From assembly GCF_001952935.1 (NCBI RefSeq), contig NZ_CP018319.1, positions 3,864,001 to 3,928,000 of the forward strand: 64,000 nt of DNA, in the 5' to 3' direction. The translations under genes and the position numbers were made by a program. Under the pieces are notes generated by a model that searched no databases, had not been told where the DNA came from, and saw nothing but the letters and a program-made list of their open reading frames with translations. Of this stretch, positions 15,430 through 24,123 are shown piece after piece. The first letter of the stretch is position 1, and each line of letters opens with the position of its first letter. The DNA comes from Pseudomonas frederiksbergensis (GTDB lineage Bacteria > Pseudomonadota > Gammaproteobacteria > Pseudomonadales > Pseudomonadaceae).

Positions 15430-15437
15430 AATAAAAA
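15430..15437 (+). promoter_or_regulatory. A-rich Crc/Hfq-type motif at the pcaK start
   Basis: AATAAAAA fits AAnAAnAA and ends 2 bases before the pcaK ATG. No normal Shine-Dalgarno is visible there, so bound Hfq/Crc would cover the initiation region. Confidence 0.5.
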
Positions 15438-15439
15438 TA

Positions 15440-16786
15440 ATGAACCAGCCCCAGTCTGCTGTAGGAAACTGCCTCGACGTGCAGTCCTTCATCAATGCTC
15501 AACCCATTTCGCGCTACCAATGGCGAGTGGTGATCCTGTGTTTCCTGATTGTTTTCCTCGATGGCCTCGACACGGCGGCCATGGGGTTCATCGCGCCCGC
15601 CCTGTCTCAGGATTGGGGCATCGATCGCGCCAGTCTCGGCCCGGTGATGAGCGCGGCGCTGATCGGCATGGTTTTCGGCGCACTGGGTTCTGGCCCATTG
15701 GCTGACCGCTTCGGGCGAAAAATCGTACTAGTAGGGGCGGTACTGTTGTTTGGCGCGTTCAGCCTGGCGTCGGCTTACAGCACCAACGTCGATCAGTTGC
15801 TGGTGCTGCGATTCCTCACCGGCCTGGGCCTTGGTGCCGGCATGCCGAACGCCACGACGCTGCTGTCCGAATACACCCCGGAGCGCAAGAAATCCCTGCT
15901 GGTGACCAGCATGTTCTGCGGCTTCAACCTCGGCATGGCGGGCGGCGGTTTCATTTCCGCGAAACTGATTCCGGCCTTTGGTTGGCACAGTCTGCTGTTG
16001 ATCGGCGGGATTTTGCCGCTGATCCTCGCCGTCGTATTGCTGTTCTGGCTGCCGGAATCGGCACGCTACCTCGTCGTCCGCAATCGCGGCACTGACAAAG
16101 TGCGCAAAACCCTGGCGCCCATCGATCCAATCGTCGTCGCCCAGGCTTCCAGCTTCAGCGTGCCGGAGCAGAAGACTGTGAAGGCCCGCAACGTGTTCGC
16201 GGTGATCTTCTCCGGCACCTACAGCACGGGCACCTTGTTGCTGTGGCTGACCTACTTCATGGGGCTGGTGATCGTTTATCTGCTGACCAGTTGGCTGCCG
16301 ACGCTGATGCGTGACAGTGGCGCGAGCATGGAGCAGTCGGCATTCATCGGTGCGTTGTTCCAGTTTGGCGGGGTATTGAGCGCGGTGGGCGTGGGCTGGG
16401 CGATGGACCGGTTCAATCCGCACAAGGTTATCGGCATTTTCTATCTGTTTGCCGGGGTGTTTGCCTACGCGGTAGGGCAGAGCCTGGGCAACATCACGCT
16501 GTTGGCGACGTTGGTGCTCGTGGCCGGGATGTGCGTCAACGGCGCGCAATCGGCGATGCCTTCACTGGCGGCGCGGTTTTATCCGACGCAGGGGCGGGCG
16601 ACCGGGGTGTCGTGGATGCTCGGGATTGGCCGCTTCGGCGCGATTCTCGGTGCGTGGATGGGCGCAACGCTGCTGGGCCTGGGCTGGAATTTCGAACAGG
16701 TACTGACAGCGCTGGTGATTCCAGCGGCATTGGCGACCACGGCGGTGGTGATCAAGGGCATGGTCAGCCATGCGGATGCGACGTGA
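15440..16786 (+). CDS. pcaK: 4-hydroxybenzoate/protocatechuate transporter PcaK
   Basis: 448 residues, the exact length I recall for P. putida PcaK. It is a member of the aromatic acid:H+ symporter (AAHS) branch of the MFS and imports 4-hydroxybenzoate and protocatechuate. Visible signatures are FLDGLDTAAMGFIAPAL in helix 1 with the essential acidic DGxDTA, GPLADRFGRK in the helix 2-3 loop, and LPESARYLVVR after helix 6. I chose ATG 15440 because known PcaK proteins begin MNQ. Two A-rich Crc/Hfq-type motifs and a possible leader ORF lie upstream, with a PcaR-like operator beyond them. Confidence 0.95.
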   Translation: MNQPQSAVGNCLDVQSFINAQPISRYQWRVVILCFLIVFLDGLDTAAMGFIAPALSQDWGIDRASLGPVMSAALIGMVFGALGSGPLADRFGRKIVLVGAVLLFGAFSLASAYSTNVDQLLVLRFLTGLGLGAGMPNATTLLSEYTPERKKSLLVTSMFCGFNLGMAGGGFISAKLIPAFGWHSLLLIGGILPLILAVVLLFWLPESARYLVVRNRGTDKVRKTLAPIDPIVVAQASSFSVPEQKTVKARNVFAVIFSGTYSTGTLLLWLTYFMGLVIVYLLTSWLPTLMRDSGASMEQSAFIGALFQFGGVLSAVGVGWAMDRFNPHKVIGIFYLFAGVFAYAVGQSLGNITLLATLVLVAGMCVNGAQSAMPSLAARFYPTQGRATGVSWMLGIGRFGAILGAWMGATLLGLGWNFEQVLTALVIPAALATTAVVIKGMVSHADAT

Positions 16787-16823
16787 GGGCAGGCTTCTGA
16801 TTTTTCGTTGAGCTTGCGGCCCT

Positions 16824-16890
16824 CATCGCGAGCAGGCTCGCTCCTACAGGGGAACGCGGTCAACTGTGGGAGTGAGCCTGCTAGCGATGC
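16824..16890. repeat. REP pair (GAGC-A-GGCTC type)
   Basis: Two inverted copies of a CATCGCGAGCAGGCTCGCTCC-type unit, each itself palindromic, between pcaK and the pcaI operator. The second copy is slightly degenerate. Confidence 0.85.
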
Positions 16891-16920
16891 TTTTAAGGAT
16901 CGGTAGGTAGACAACAATGT

Positions 16921-16951
16921 GTTCGATAAACGAACACTCAGTCGATTATCG
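16921..16951 (+). promoter_or_regulatory. PcaR-type operator upstream of pcaI
   Basis: GTTCGATAAACGAAC at 16921-16935, followed five bases later by a related GTCGATTATCG half-site. In P. putida PcaR binds such a site at the pcaIJ promoter. It lies 106 bases before pcaI. Confidence 0.7.
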
Positions 16952-17056
16952 GATTGTTTGGCGTTTTTCAGGGGCTTACTCTTCAGTCATTCCGGCGCTG
17001 CGCATCGCGCCTTTTTTCTTCCACTGTCGGTTCATAACAAAACGGGAGCCTGCCCC

Positions 17057-17914
17057 ATGGCTGAAATCCTTTCGCTGCACGACGCGGTGAAGCAATTCGT
17101 CAACGACGGCGATACCGTCGCGCTCGAAGGCTTCACTCACCTGATCCCTACGGCGGCGGGTCACGAAATCATTCGCCAGGGCAAGAAAGACCTGACCCTG
17201 GTGCGGATGACACCTGACCTGATCTACGACCAGTTGATCGGCGCCGGTTGTGCTCGCAAGTTGATTTTCTCCTGGGGTGGCAACCCGGGCGTCGGTTCGC
17301 TGCATCGCCTGCGTGACGCCGTCGAGAAACAGTGGCCGCACGCGCTGGAAATCGAAGAACACAGCCACGCCGACCTGGCCAATGCCTACGTCGCTGGCGC
17401 TTCCGGCCTACCGTTCGCGGTGCTGCGTGCCTACGCCGGCTCCGACCTGCCGAAGGTCAACCCGCTGATCAAAACCGTCACCTGCCCATTCACCGGTGAA
17501 GTATTGGCGGCCGTGCCTTCGGTGCGCCCGGACATCACCGTGATTCACGCACAGAAGGCTGACCGCAAAGGCAACGTGTTGCTGTGGGGCATTCTCGGCG
17601 TGCAGAAAGAAGCCGCACTGGCCGCCAAGCGCTGCATCGTTACCGTCGAAGAAATCGTCGACGACCTCAATGCACCGATGAACTCTTGCGTTCTGCCGAC
17701 CTGGGCCTTGAGTGCGGTCTGCCACGTCCCTGGCGGTGCGCATCCGTCCTACGCTCACGGCTACAACGAGCGCGATAACCGTTTCTACCAGGCTTGGGAC
17801 CCGATTGCCCGCGACCGTGAAACCTTCACTGCGTGGATCAACGAGTACATCCACGGCTGCGCTGACTTCAGCGAGTTCCAGGCCAAACTGGCCGCTGCTT
17901 CGGAGGCCAAGTAA
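17057..17914 (+). CDS. pcaI: 3-oxoadipate CoA-transferase subunit A
   Basis: 285 residues, the longer CatI-like form rather than the ~230-residue P. putida PcaI. Together with PcaJ it moves CoA from succinyl-CoA to 3-oxoadipate. Characteristic stretches are GDTVALEGFTHLIPTAA near the N-terminus, FSWGGNPGVGSLHR, and QKADRKGNVLLWGILG. GGGAG before ATG 17057 sets the start. The stop shares bases with the pcaJ start (TAATG). It is the first gene of pcaIJF, behind its own PcaR-like operator. Confidence 0.95.
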   Translation: MAEILSLHDAVKQFVNDGDTVALEGFTHLIPTAAGHEIIRQGKKDLTLVRMTPDLIYDQLIGAGCARKLIFSWGGNPGVGSLHRLRDAVEKQWPHALEIEEHSHADLANAYVAGASGLPFAVLRAYAGSDLPKVNPLIKTVTCPFTGEVLAAVPSVRPDITVIHAQKADRKGNVLLWGILGVQKEAALAAKRCIVTVEEIVDDLNAPMNSCVLPTWALSAVCHVPGGAHPSYAHGYNERDNRFYQAWDPIARDRETFTAWINEYIHGCADFSEFQAKLAAASEAK

Positions 17915-18693
17915 TGACTTACACCACCAATGAAATGATGACCGTCGCTGCTGCCCGTCGTTTGAAAAACGGTTCGGTGTGTTTCGTCGGCATCGGCCTG
18001 CCGTCGAAAGCCGCCAACCTGGCGCGTCTGACTTCCTCGCCGGATGTAGTCCTTATCTATGAATCGGGTCCGATTGGTGCCAAGCCAAGCGTACTGCCGC
18101 TGTCGATCGGTGACGGCGAGTTGGCGGAAACCGCTGACACTGTCGTCCCGACCGGTGAGATTTTTCGCTATTGGTTGCAGGGCGGGCGCATCGACGTCGG
18201 TTTCCTCGGCGCCGCGCAAGTCGACCGCTTCGGCAACATCAACACCACCGTGGTCGGCGATTACCATCAGCCGAAAGTCCGCCTGCCGGGTGCCGGCGGT
18301 GCGCCAGAGATCGCTGGTTCGGCGAAAAGCGTGTTGATCATCCTCAAGCAGTCGGCGCGTTCCTTTGTCGACAAACTCGATTTCATTACTTCGGTCGGCC
18401 ATGGCGAGGGCGGTGATTCGCGCAAGCGTCTCGGCCTGCCGGGCGCTGGCCCGGTCGGCATCATTACCGACCTGTGCATCATGGAACCGGAAGCCGGCAC
18501 CCATGAATTCGTGGTCACTGCGCTGCACCCGGGCGTGACCCGTGAGCAAGTGACCGCGGCTACCGGTTGGGCGATTCGCTTCGCCGACCATGTTGAAAAC
18601 ACCGCCGAGCCGACCGAAGTCGAACTGAAGGCGCTGCGTGATCTGGAAGCCCGCACCGCCGCCGCCCACGGCCAAGCACCCGGAGAAGCCTGA
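17914..18693 (+). CDS. pcaJ: 3-oxoadipate CoA-transferase subunit B
   Basis: 259 residues. It carries the catalytic glutamate of family I CoA-transferases in YESGPIGA (Glu-50), which forms the CoA thioester. FVGIGLPSKAANLARL and GGRIDVGFLGAAQVDRFGN are conserved beta-subunit motifs. It partners with PcaI and the genes overlap by one base (TAATG), so translation is coupled. Its own stop overlaps the pcaF start (TGATG). It acts in the cytoplasm on 3-oxoadipate made by PcaD. Confidence 0.95.
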   Translation: MTYTTNEMMTVAAARRLKNGSVCFVGIGLPSKAANLARLTSSPDVVLIYESGPIGAKPSVLPLSIGDGELAETADTVVPTGEIFRYWLQGGRIDVGFLGAAQVDRFGNINTTVVGDYHQPKVRLPGAGGAPEIAGSAKSVLIILKQSARSFVDKLDFITSVGHGEGGDSRKRLGLPGAGPVGIITDLCIMEPEAGTHEFVVTALHPGVTREQVTAATGWAIRFADHVENTAEPTEVELKALRDLEARTAAAHGQAPGEA

Positions 18694-19895
18694 TGCGTGA
18701 CGTTTATATCTGCGACGCGATTCGCACCCCCATCGGCCGTTTCGGCGGTGGCCTGTCGGCGGTTCGCGCTGATGACCTGGCCGCCGTGCCGATCAAGGCG
18801 CTGATGGAACGCAACCCGTCGGTGGACTGGAATGCAGTGGACGAGGTGTTCCTCGGTTGCGCCAACCAGGCCGGCGAAGACAACCGCAACGTGGCGCGCA
18901 TGGCGTTGTTGCTGGCGGGCCTGCCGGAAACCATTCCGGGCGTGACCCTCAATCGCCTCTGCGCCTCGGGCATGGATGCCATCGGCACCGCGTTCCGCGC
19001 CATCGCCAGTGGCGAGATGGAGCTGGCAATTGCTGGCGGCGTCGAGTCGATGTCCCGCGCGCCGTTCGTGATGGGCAAGGCTGATGCGGCGTTCTCGCGC
19101 AACATGAAGCTGGAAGACACCACCATCGGTTGGCGTTTCATCAACCCGTTGATGAAAGCCCAATACGGCGTGGATGCGATGCCGCAGACCGCCGACAACG
19201 TGGCTGACGATTACGAAATTTCCCGCGAGGATCAGGACGCTTTCGCACTGCGCAGTCAGCAACGGACAGCCGCCGCGCAAGCCGCAGGATTTTTCGCCGA
19301 AGAAATCGTTGAAGTGCGCATTGCCCACAAGAAAGGGGAAAGTGTCGTCAGCCAAGATGAGCATCCTCGCGCCGACACGACGCTGGAAACCCTGGCCAAA
19401 CTGAAACCGGTCAATGGTCCCGACAAAACCGTGACTGCCGGCAATGCTTCCGGAGTGAACGACGGTGCGGCCGCATTGATTCTGGCCTCCGCCGAAGCGG
19501 TGAAGAAGCACGGCCTGACCGCCCGCGCCAAAGTGCTGGGCATGTCGAGCGCCGGTGTCGCACCCCGGGTGATGGGGATCGGCCCGGTGCCTGCGGTGCG
19601 CAAACTGACCGAGCGTCTCGGCCTGGCCGTCAGCGATTTCGACGTGATCGAACTCAACGAAGCCTTCGCCAGCCAGGGTTTGGCGGTGCTGCGCGAACTG
19701 GGGCTGGAGGATGACGCGGCCCAGGTCAACCCCAACGGTGGCGCCATTGCCTTGGGCCATCCGTTGGGCATGAGCGGCGCCCGCCTGGTCCTGACCGCGC
19801 TGCATCAGCTGGAAAAGACCGGTGGCAAGAAAGGTCTGGCGACCATGTGCGTCGGCGTCGGCCAGGGTCTGGCCTTGGCGATCGAACGGGTCTGA
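18693..19895 (+). CDS. pcaF: 3-oxoadipyl-CoA thiolase
   Basis: 400-residue type II thiolase that splits 3-oxoadipyl-CoA into succinyl-CoA and acetyl-CoA, the last step of the pathway. The nucleophilic cysteine is in NRLCASGMDA (about residue 90). NEAFASQ, GGAIALGHPLGMSGAR and the C-terminal TMCVGVGQG carry the remaining catalytic His and Cys. The length of 400 is exactly that usual for PcaF/PaaJ. It is translationally coupled to pcaJ, and a 37-base gap separates it from pcaH. Confidence 0.96.
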   Translation: MRDVYICDAIRTPIGRFGGGLSAVRADDLAAVPIKALMERNPSVDWNAVDEVFLGCANQAGEDNRNVARMALLLAGLPETIPGVTLNRLCASGMDAIGTAFRAIASGEMELAIAGGVESMSRAPFVMGKADAAFSRNMKLEDTTIGWRFINPLMKAQYGVDAMPQTADNVADDYEISREDQDAFALRSQQRTAAAQAAGFFAEEIVEVRIAHKKGESVVSQDEHPRADTTLETLAKLKPVNGPDKTVTAGNASGVNDGAAALILASAEAVKKHGLTARAKVLGMSSAGVAPRVMGIGPVPAVRKLTERLGLAVSDFDVIELNEAFASQGLAVLRELGLEDDAAQVNPNGGAIALGHPLGMSGARLVLTALHQLEKTGGKKGLATMCVGVGQGLALAIERV

Positions 19896-19910
19896 CGCGT
19901 AGCGTTGATG

Positions 19911-19918
19911 AATAAGAA
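19911..19918 (+). promoter_or_regulatory. A-rich Crc/Hfq-type motif before pcaH
   Basis: AATAAGAA fits AAnAAnAA and is followed at once by the pcaH ribosome-binding site (AGAGGAAAG) and ATG 19933. Confidence 0.5.
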
Positions 19919-19932
19919 CAGAGGAAAGCTCC

Positions 19933-20637
19933 ATGACTGACAAGCCTGGTTACCGCCGCCCGCAAGAGGGCACCCAGCCGGAATACCTGCACCCGGCCTA
20001 TCAATCCACCAACCGTCGCTCGCCGTCCAAGCCGTTGGTGTTTTTGCCCCATTCGCTGTCGGAAATTACCGGTCCGACCATCGGTGCCGAGCGCATTCAA
20101 GCGCAGGACAACGACCTGACCGCCCAGCACAAGGGCGCGCCATTGGGCGAGCGCATCATCATTCATGGCCGCGTGCTGGATGAAGATGGTTTGCCGGTGC
20201 CGGGGATTCTGGTGGAAATCTGGCAGGCCAACGCCGCCGGTCGCTACAACCATGATCGCGACCTGCACGATGCACCGCTGGACCCGAATTTCACCGGCAC
20301 TGGCCGCACTGTGACCGACGCCGATGGCTGGTACCAATTCCAGACCATCAAGCCCGGCGCCTATCCGTGGGGCAACCACCACAACGCATGGCGCCCGGCA
20401 CACATCCATTTCTCACTGTTCGGGCCGAGCATTCTGACGCGGCTGGTCACGCAGATGTATTTCCCGGGCGACCCGCTGCTGGCGTATGACCCGATCTACA
20501 ACTGCGTACCGGATACCAGCGCCAAAGAGCGTTTGATCGCCAGTTTCGACCTGGAAAAAACCATCCCTTCCTATGCCCTCGGTTATCGCTGGGACATCGT
20601 CTTGCGCGGCCGCGAAGCCACGCCGATGGAGAAATAA
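19933..20637 (+). CDS. pcaH: Protocatechuate 3,4-dioxygenase beta subunit
   Basis: 234 residues. This subunit carries the non-haem Fe(III) of the enzyme that opens protocatechuate to 3-carboxy-cis,cis-muconate. All four ligands are recognisable: Tyr in GRYNHDRD, Tyr in GAYPWGNHH, and the two His of RPAHIHFSLFG. The intradiol signature begins at GRVLDEDGLPVPGILVEIWQ. The start at 19933 has AGAGGAAAG 6 bases upstream. pcaG follows one base after the stop. The pair sits between pcaF and pcaT, where many pseudomonads lack it. Confidence 0.97.
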   Translation: MTDKPGYRRPQEGTQPEYLHPAYQSTNRRSPSKPLVFLPHSLSEITGPTIGAERIQAQDNDLTAQHKGAPLGERIIIHGRVLDEDGLPVPGILVEIWQANAAGRYNHDRDLHDAPLDPNFTGTGRTVTDADGWYQFQTIKPGAYPWGNHHNAWRPAHIHFSLFGPSILTRLVTQMYFPGDPLLAYDPIYNCVPDTSAKERLIASFDLEKTIPSYALGYRWDIVLRGREATPMEK

Positions 20638-20638
20638 G

Positions 20639-21205
20639 ATGACGCTGAACGCGACCACATCCCACACCGTCGGACCGTATTACCACATCGGTTTGACCTG
20701 GCTGAACCGCGAAGACCTGACCGTCGAACAAACCCTCGGCGAGCGCGTGGCGATCACCGGGCAAGTCATCGATGGCAACGGCGACATCGTTAACGACGCG
20801 ATGCTGGAAGTCTGGCAGGCCAACGCCGCCGGCAAGTATGACCACCCCGAAGACGATCAGGACAAACCCCTGGACCCGAACTTCGAAGGGTTTGGCCGGG
20901 TGCCGGTGGATGCCGAAGGACGCTTCCGTTTCACCACGATCAAGCCGGGCATGGTGGAAGGCCTGAAAGGCACGACTCAGGCGCCGCATCTGGTGGTGCT
21001 GGTGTTTGCTCGCGGGTTGGTGAAGCACTTGCTGACGCGGATTTACTTTGACGGCGAACCGGCCAACGTGGCGGATCCGCTGCTGGAATGTGTGCCGGCT
21101 GAACGTCGCAGCACCTTGCTGGCGAAGCAGGATGCGTCCGGTGTCTACCAGTGGAATGTGATCCTGCAGGGCACCGACGCTGAGACGGTGTTCTTCGATT
21201 ATTGA
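20639..21205 (+). CDS. pcaG: Protocatechuate 3,4-dioxygenase alpha subunit
   Basis: 188 residues. It is homologous to PcaH but lacks the iron ligands (the RPAHIH segment is APHLVVLVFARG), as known for the alpha subunit, which helps form the active-site pocket. The N-terminal TTSHTVGPYYHIGLTW contributes to substrate binding. ATG 20639 is one base past the pcaH stop, so the two are made together. A REP pair lies 17 bases after the stop and may mark the operon end. Confidence 0.96.
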   Translation: MTLNATTSHTVGPYYHIGLTWLNREDLTVEQTLGERVAITGQVIDGNGDIVNDAMLEVWQANAAGKYDHPEDDQDKPLDPNFEGFGRVPVDAEGRFRFTTIKPGMVEGLKGTTQAPHLVVLVFARGLVKHLLTRIYFDGEPANVADPLLECVPAERRSTLLAKQDASGVYQWNVILQGTDAETVFFDY

Positions 21206-21222
21206 TGGAGCGCCACAAAACC

Positions 21223-21312
21223 TGTGGGAGCGGGCTTGCTCGCGAAGGCGTCGTGTCAGTCGATATCAATGTTGCCTGACTCACCGCCTTCGCGAGCAAG
21301 CCCGCTCCCACA
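21223..21312. repeat. REP pair (GCGGGCTTGCTCGC type)
   Basis: Inverted copies of TGTGGGAGCGGGCTTGCTCG with a 30-base spacer between pcaG and pcaT. They can fold into one large hairpin. Confidence 0.9.
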
Positions 21313-21390
21313 GGGGATCGCGTAGCTGATGTATTTGTGGAACGGGATTGTTGCAAAGTGTGTCTAGACTCTCACGGTCCCCATTGAGTA

Positions 21391-21398
21391 AAAAACAA
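21391..21398 (+). promoter_or_regulatory. A-rich Crc/Hfq-type motif at the pcaT start
   Basis: AAAAACAA fits AAnAAnAA and runs into the pcaT ATG (its last A is the A of ATG). No ordinary Shine-Dalgarno is seen. Confidence 0.45.
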
Positions 21399-22702
21399 TG
21401 ACAACCAACACCGCTACTACAGCGCTCTACACCGGCGAAGAGCGCAGTAAAAGGATCTTCGCGATTGTCGGCGCCTCGTCCGGCAACCTCGTCGAATGGT
21501 TCGACTTCTACGTCTACGCCTTCTGCGCGATCTATTTCGCCCCTGCCTTTTTCCCGTCCGATAACCCGACTGTGCAGCTGGTGAATACGGCTGGCGTATT
21601 CGCCGCCGGGTTCCTGATGCGGCCTATCGGCGGCTGGATCTTCGGCCGGCTGGCGGACAAGCACGGGCGCAAGAATTCGATGCTGATCTCGATTCTGATG
21701 ATGTGCTTCGGTTCGTTGCTTATCGCTTGCCTGCCAACCTACAAGGATATCGGCGTCTGGGCGCCGATCATGCTGCTGTTCGCCCGCTTGTTGCAGGGGC
21801 TGTCGGTGGGCGGAGAGTACGGGACCACCGCGACCTACATGAGTGAAGTGGCCCTCAAGGGCCAGCGCGGTTTCTTCGCCTCGTTCCAGTACGTGACGCT
21901 GATCGGCGGGCAATTGCTGGCGGTGTCGCTGGTAGTGGTCCTGCAACAAATCCTCACTGAGGATGATTTGCGCGCCTATGGCTGGCGGATCCCGTTTGTC
22001 GTCGGTGCGGCGGCAGCGTTGATTTCGCTGTTCCTGCGTCGCTCGCTCAAGGAAACCACCAGCAAGGAAATGCGCGAAAACAAGGACGCCGGCAGCATCC
22101 GTGCGCTGTTCCGCGACCACAAGGCTGCGTTCATTACCGTGCTCGGTTACACCGCCGGTGGCTCGCTGATTTTCTACACCTTCACCACGTACATGCAGAA
22201 GTACCTGGTGAACACCGCCGGCATGCACGCCAAGACCGCCAGCTACATCATGACCGGCGCACTGTTCCTTTATATGTGCATGCAGCCGCTGTTCGGCATG
22301 CTCGCGGACAAGATCGGTCGACGTAACTCGATGCTGTGGTTCGGCGCGCTGGGGACGTTGTTCACCGTGCCGATCCTGCTGAGCCTGAAAAGCGTCAGCA
22401 GCCCGTTCCTGGCCTTCGTACTGATTACCGTGGCACTGGCGATCGTCAGTTTTTACACTTCCATCAGTGGCCTGGTAAAAGCCGAAATGTTCCCGCCCGA
22501 AGTGCGCGCATTGGGCGTCGGCCTGGCGTACGCGGTGGCGAATGCAATCTTCGGTGGTTCGGCGGAATATGTGGCCCTGAGCCTCAAGGCCGTGGGCATG
22601 GAAAACTCCTTCTACTGGTACGTCACGGTGATGATGGCGGTGGCGTTCCTGTTCAGCCTGCGCTTGCCGAAACAGGCGAAGTATTTGCAAAACGACCTTT
22701 GA
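21398..22702 (+). CDS. pcaT: Dicarboxylate MFS permease PcaT
   Basis: 434 residues, metabolite:H+ symporter (KgtP/ProP) branch of the MFS. Signatures are SSGNLVEWFDFYVYAF in helix 1, GRLADKHGRKNSM in the first cytoplasmic loop, and LQGLSVGGEYGTTATYMSE in helix 4-5. Position between pcaHG and pcaB, and relation to P. putida PcaT, point to beta-ketoadipate uptake; related proteins carry alpha-ketoglutarate. It begins the pcaTBDC group, with gaps of 45, 11 and 10 bases to the following genes, so these four are one operon. Confidence 0.9.
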   Translation: MTTNTATTALYTGEERSKRIFAIVGASSGNLVEWFDFYVYAFCAIYFAPAFFPSDNPTVQLVNTAGVFAAGFLMRPIGGWIFGRLADKHGRKNSMLISILMMCFGSLLIACLPTYKDIGVWAPIMLLFARLLQGLSVGGEYGTTATYMSEVALKGQRGFFASFQYVTLIGGQLLAVSLVVVLQQILTEDDLRAYGWRIPFVVGAAAALISLFLRRSLKETTSKEMRENKDAGSIRALFRDHKAAFITVLGYTAGGSLIFYTFTTYMQKYLVNTAGMHAKTASYIMTGALFLYMCMQPLFGMLADKIGRRNSMLWFGALGTLFTVPILLSLKSVSSPFLAFVLITVALAIVSFYTSISGLVKAEMFPPEVRALGVGLAYAVANAIFGGSAEYVALSLKAVGMENSFYWYVTVMMAVAFLFSLRLPKQAKYLQNDL

Positions 22703-22747
22703 TCTTTACCCGTGGGCCGGCGTGGCCCACGTCTCCAGGGACTGCTT

Positions 22748-24112
22748 ATGAATGAGCGACCGGGCAATCAATTATTCGATGTCTATTTCACCGCCCGCGA
22801 CATGCGTGAGGTGTTCTGCGATCAGGGGCGGGTTCAGACAATGCTTGATTTTGAAGCGGCGCTGGCTCGGGCCGAGGCGCGAGTCGGGCTGATTCCGCAA
22901 ACGGCTGTCGCGCCGATTGAAGCGGCGTGTCAGGCCGGGCATTACGACTTTGCGGCTCTCGGCGAGGCGATTGCCACGGCGGGCAATTCGGCGATTCCGT
23001 TGGTCAAGGTGCTGGGTAAACAGATCGCGGCCAACCATGCCGAAGCCGAGCGCTATGTGCATCTGGGCGCGACCAGCCAGGACGTGATGGACACCGGTCT
23101 GGTGTTGCAACTGCGTAGCGCGCTGGCGCTGATCGAAAGCGATCTGGCGCAACTGGGCGAAACGCTGGCGACCCAGGCGTTACGCTACGTCGCCACACCG
23201 CTGGCCGGGCGCACCTGGTTACAGCACGCGACACCCGTCACCCTCGGCATGAAAATCGCCGGTTGGCTGGGCGCTGTCACTCGCAGCCGTCAACGTCTGC
23301 AACAACTCAAGCCGCGGCTGCTGGTGCTGCAATTCGGCGGCGCCTCCGGAACCCTCGCGGCCCTCGGCGAGCAGGCGATGCCGATTGCCCAGGCGCTGGC
23401 TGAAGAATTGAAACTGACACTGCCGGATCAACCTTGGCACACCCAGCGAGATCGCTTGGTGGAGTTCGGCTCGGTACTGGGATTGATCGCCGGCAGCCTC
23501 GGTAAACTCGGCCGCGACATCAGCCTGTTGATGCAGACTGAAGCCGCTGAAGTGTTCGAACCATCCGCGCCGGGCAAGGGCGGTTCTTCGACCATGCCGC
23601 ACAAGCGCAACCCGGTGGGCGCGGCGGTGCTGATCAGTGCTGCAACGCGGGTTCCGGGTTTGCTCTCGACGCTGTTCAGCGCCATGCCTCAAGAACACGA
23701 GCGCAGCCTGGGCCTGTGGCATGCCGAGTGGGAAACCCTGCCGGAGATTTGCTGCCTGGTGTCCGGCAGTCTGAAACAAGCGTTGCTGGTGACGGATGGG
23801 CTGGAAGTGGACGCCGAGCGCATGGCCCGCAACCTCGATCTGACCCAAGGGCTGGTGCTCGCCGAAGCGGTGAGCATCGTCCTCGCCCAACGGGTCGGCC
23901 GCGACACCGCGCACCATTTGCTGGAGCAATGCTGCAAGCGCGCGGTGGCTGAACGACGTCATCTGCGAGCGGTACTCGGCGACGAGCCGCAAGTGACCGC
24001 CGAACTCTCGCCTGCTGAACTCGATCATTTGCTGGACCCCGCTCATTACCTCGGTCAGGCCCATACCTGGGTCGAGCGAGCGGTGGCTGAACATTCTGCG
24101 TTGACTGCCTGA
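22748..24112 (+). CDS. pcaB: 3-carboxy-cis,cis-muconate cycloisomerase
   Basis: 454 residues of the fumarase/aspartase superfamily. It converts 3-carboxymuconate to 4-carboxymuconolactone. The superfamily signature GGSSTMPHKRNPVGAAV is intact, with the flexible catalytic serine loop, and the second conserved region LGATSQDVMDTGLVLQ is present. The bacterial enzyme usually has about 450 residues. ATG 22748 is chosen over an in-frame start at 22712. pcaD starts 11 bases after its stop. Confidence 0.95.
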   Translation: MNERPGNQLFDVYFTARDMREVFCDQGRVQTMLDFEAALARAEARVGLIPQTAVAPIEAACQAGHYDFAALGEAIATAGNSAIPLVKVLGKQIAANHAEAERYVHLGATSQDVMDTGLVLQLRSALALIESDLAQLGETLATQALRYVATPLAGRTWLQHATPVTLGMKIAGWLGAVTRSRQRLQQLKPRLLVLQFGGASGTLAALGEQAMPIAQALAEELKLTLPDQPWHTQRDRLVEFGSVLGLIAGSLGKLGRDISLLMQTEAAEVFEPSAPGKGGSSTMPHKRNPVGAAVLISAATRVPGLLSTLFSAMPQEHERSLGLWHAEWETLPEICCLVSGSLKQALLVTDGLEVDAERMARNLDLTQGLVLAEAVSIVLAQRVGRDTAHHLLEQCCKRAVAERRHLRAVLGDEPQVTAELSPAELDHLLDPAHYLGQAHTWVERAVAEHSALTA

Positions 24113-24123
24113 AGGAGATTGCT

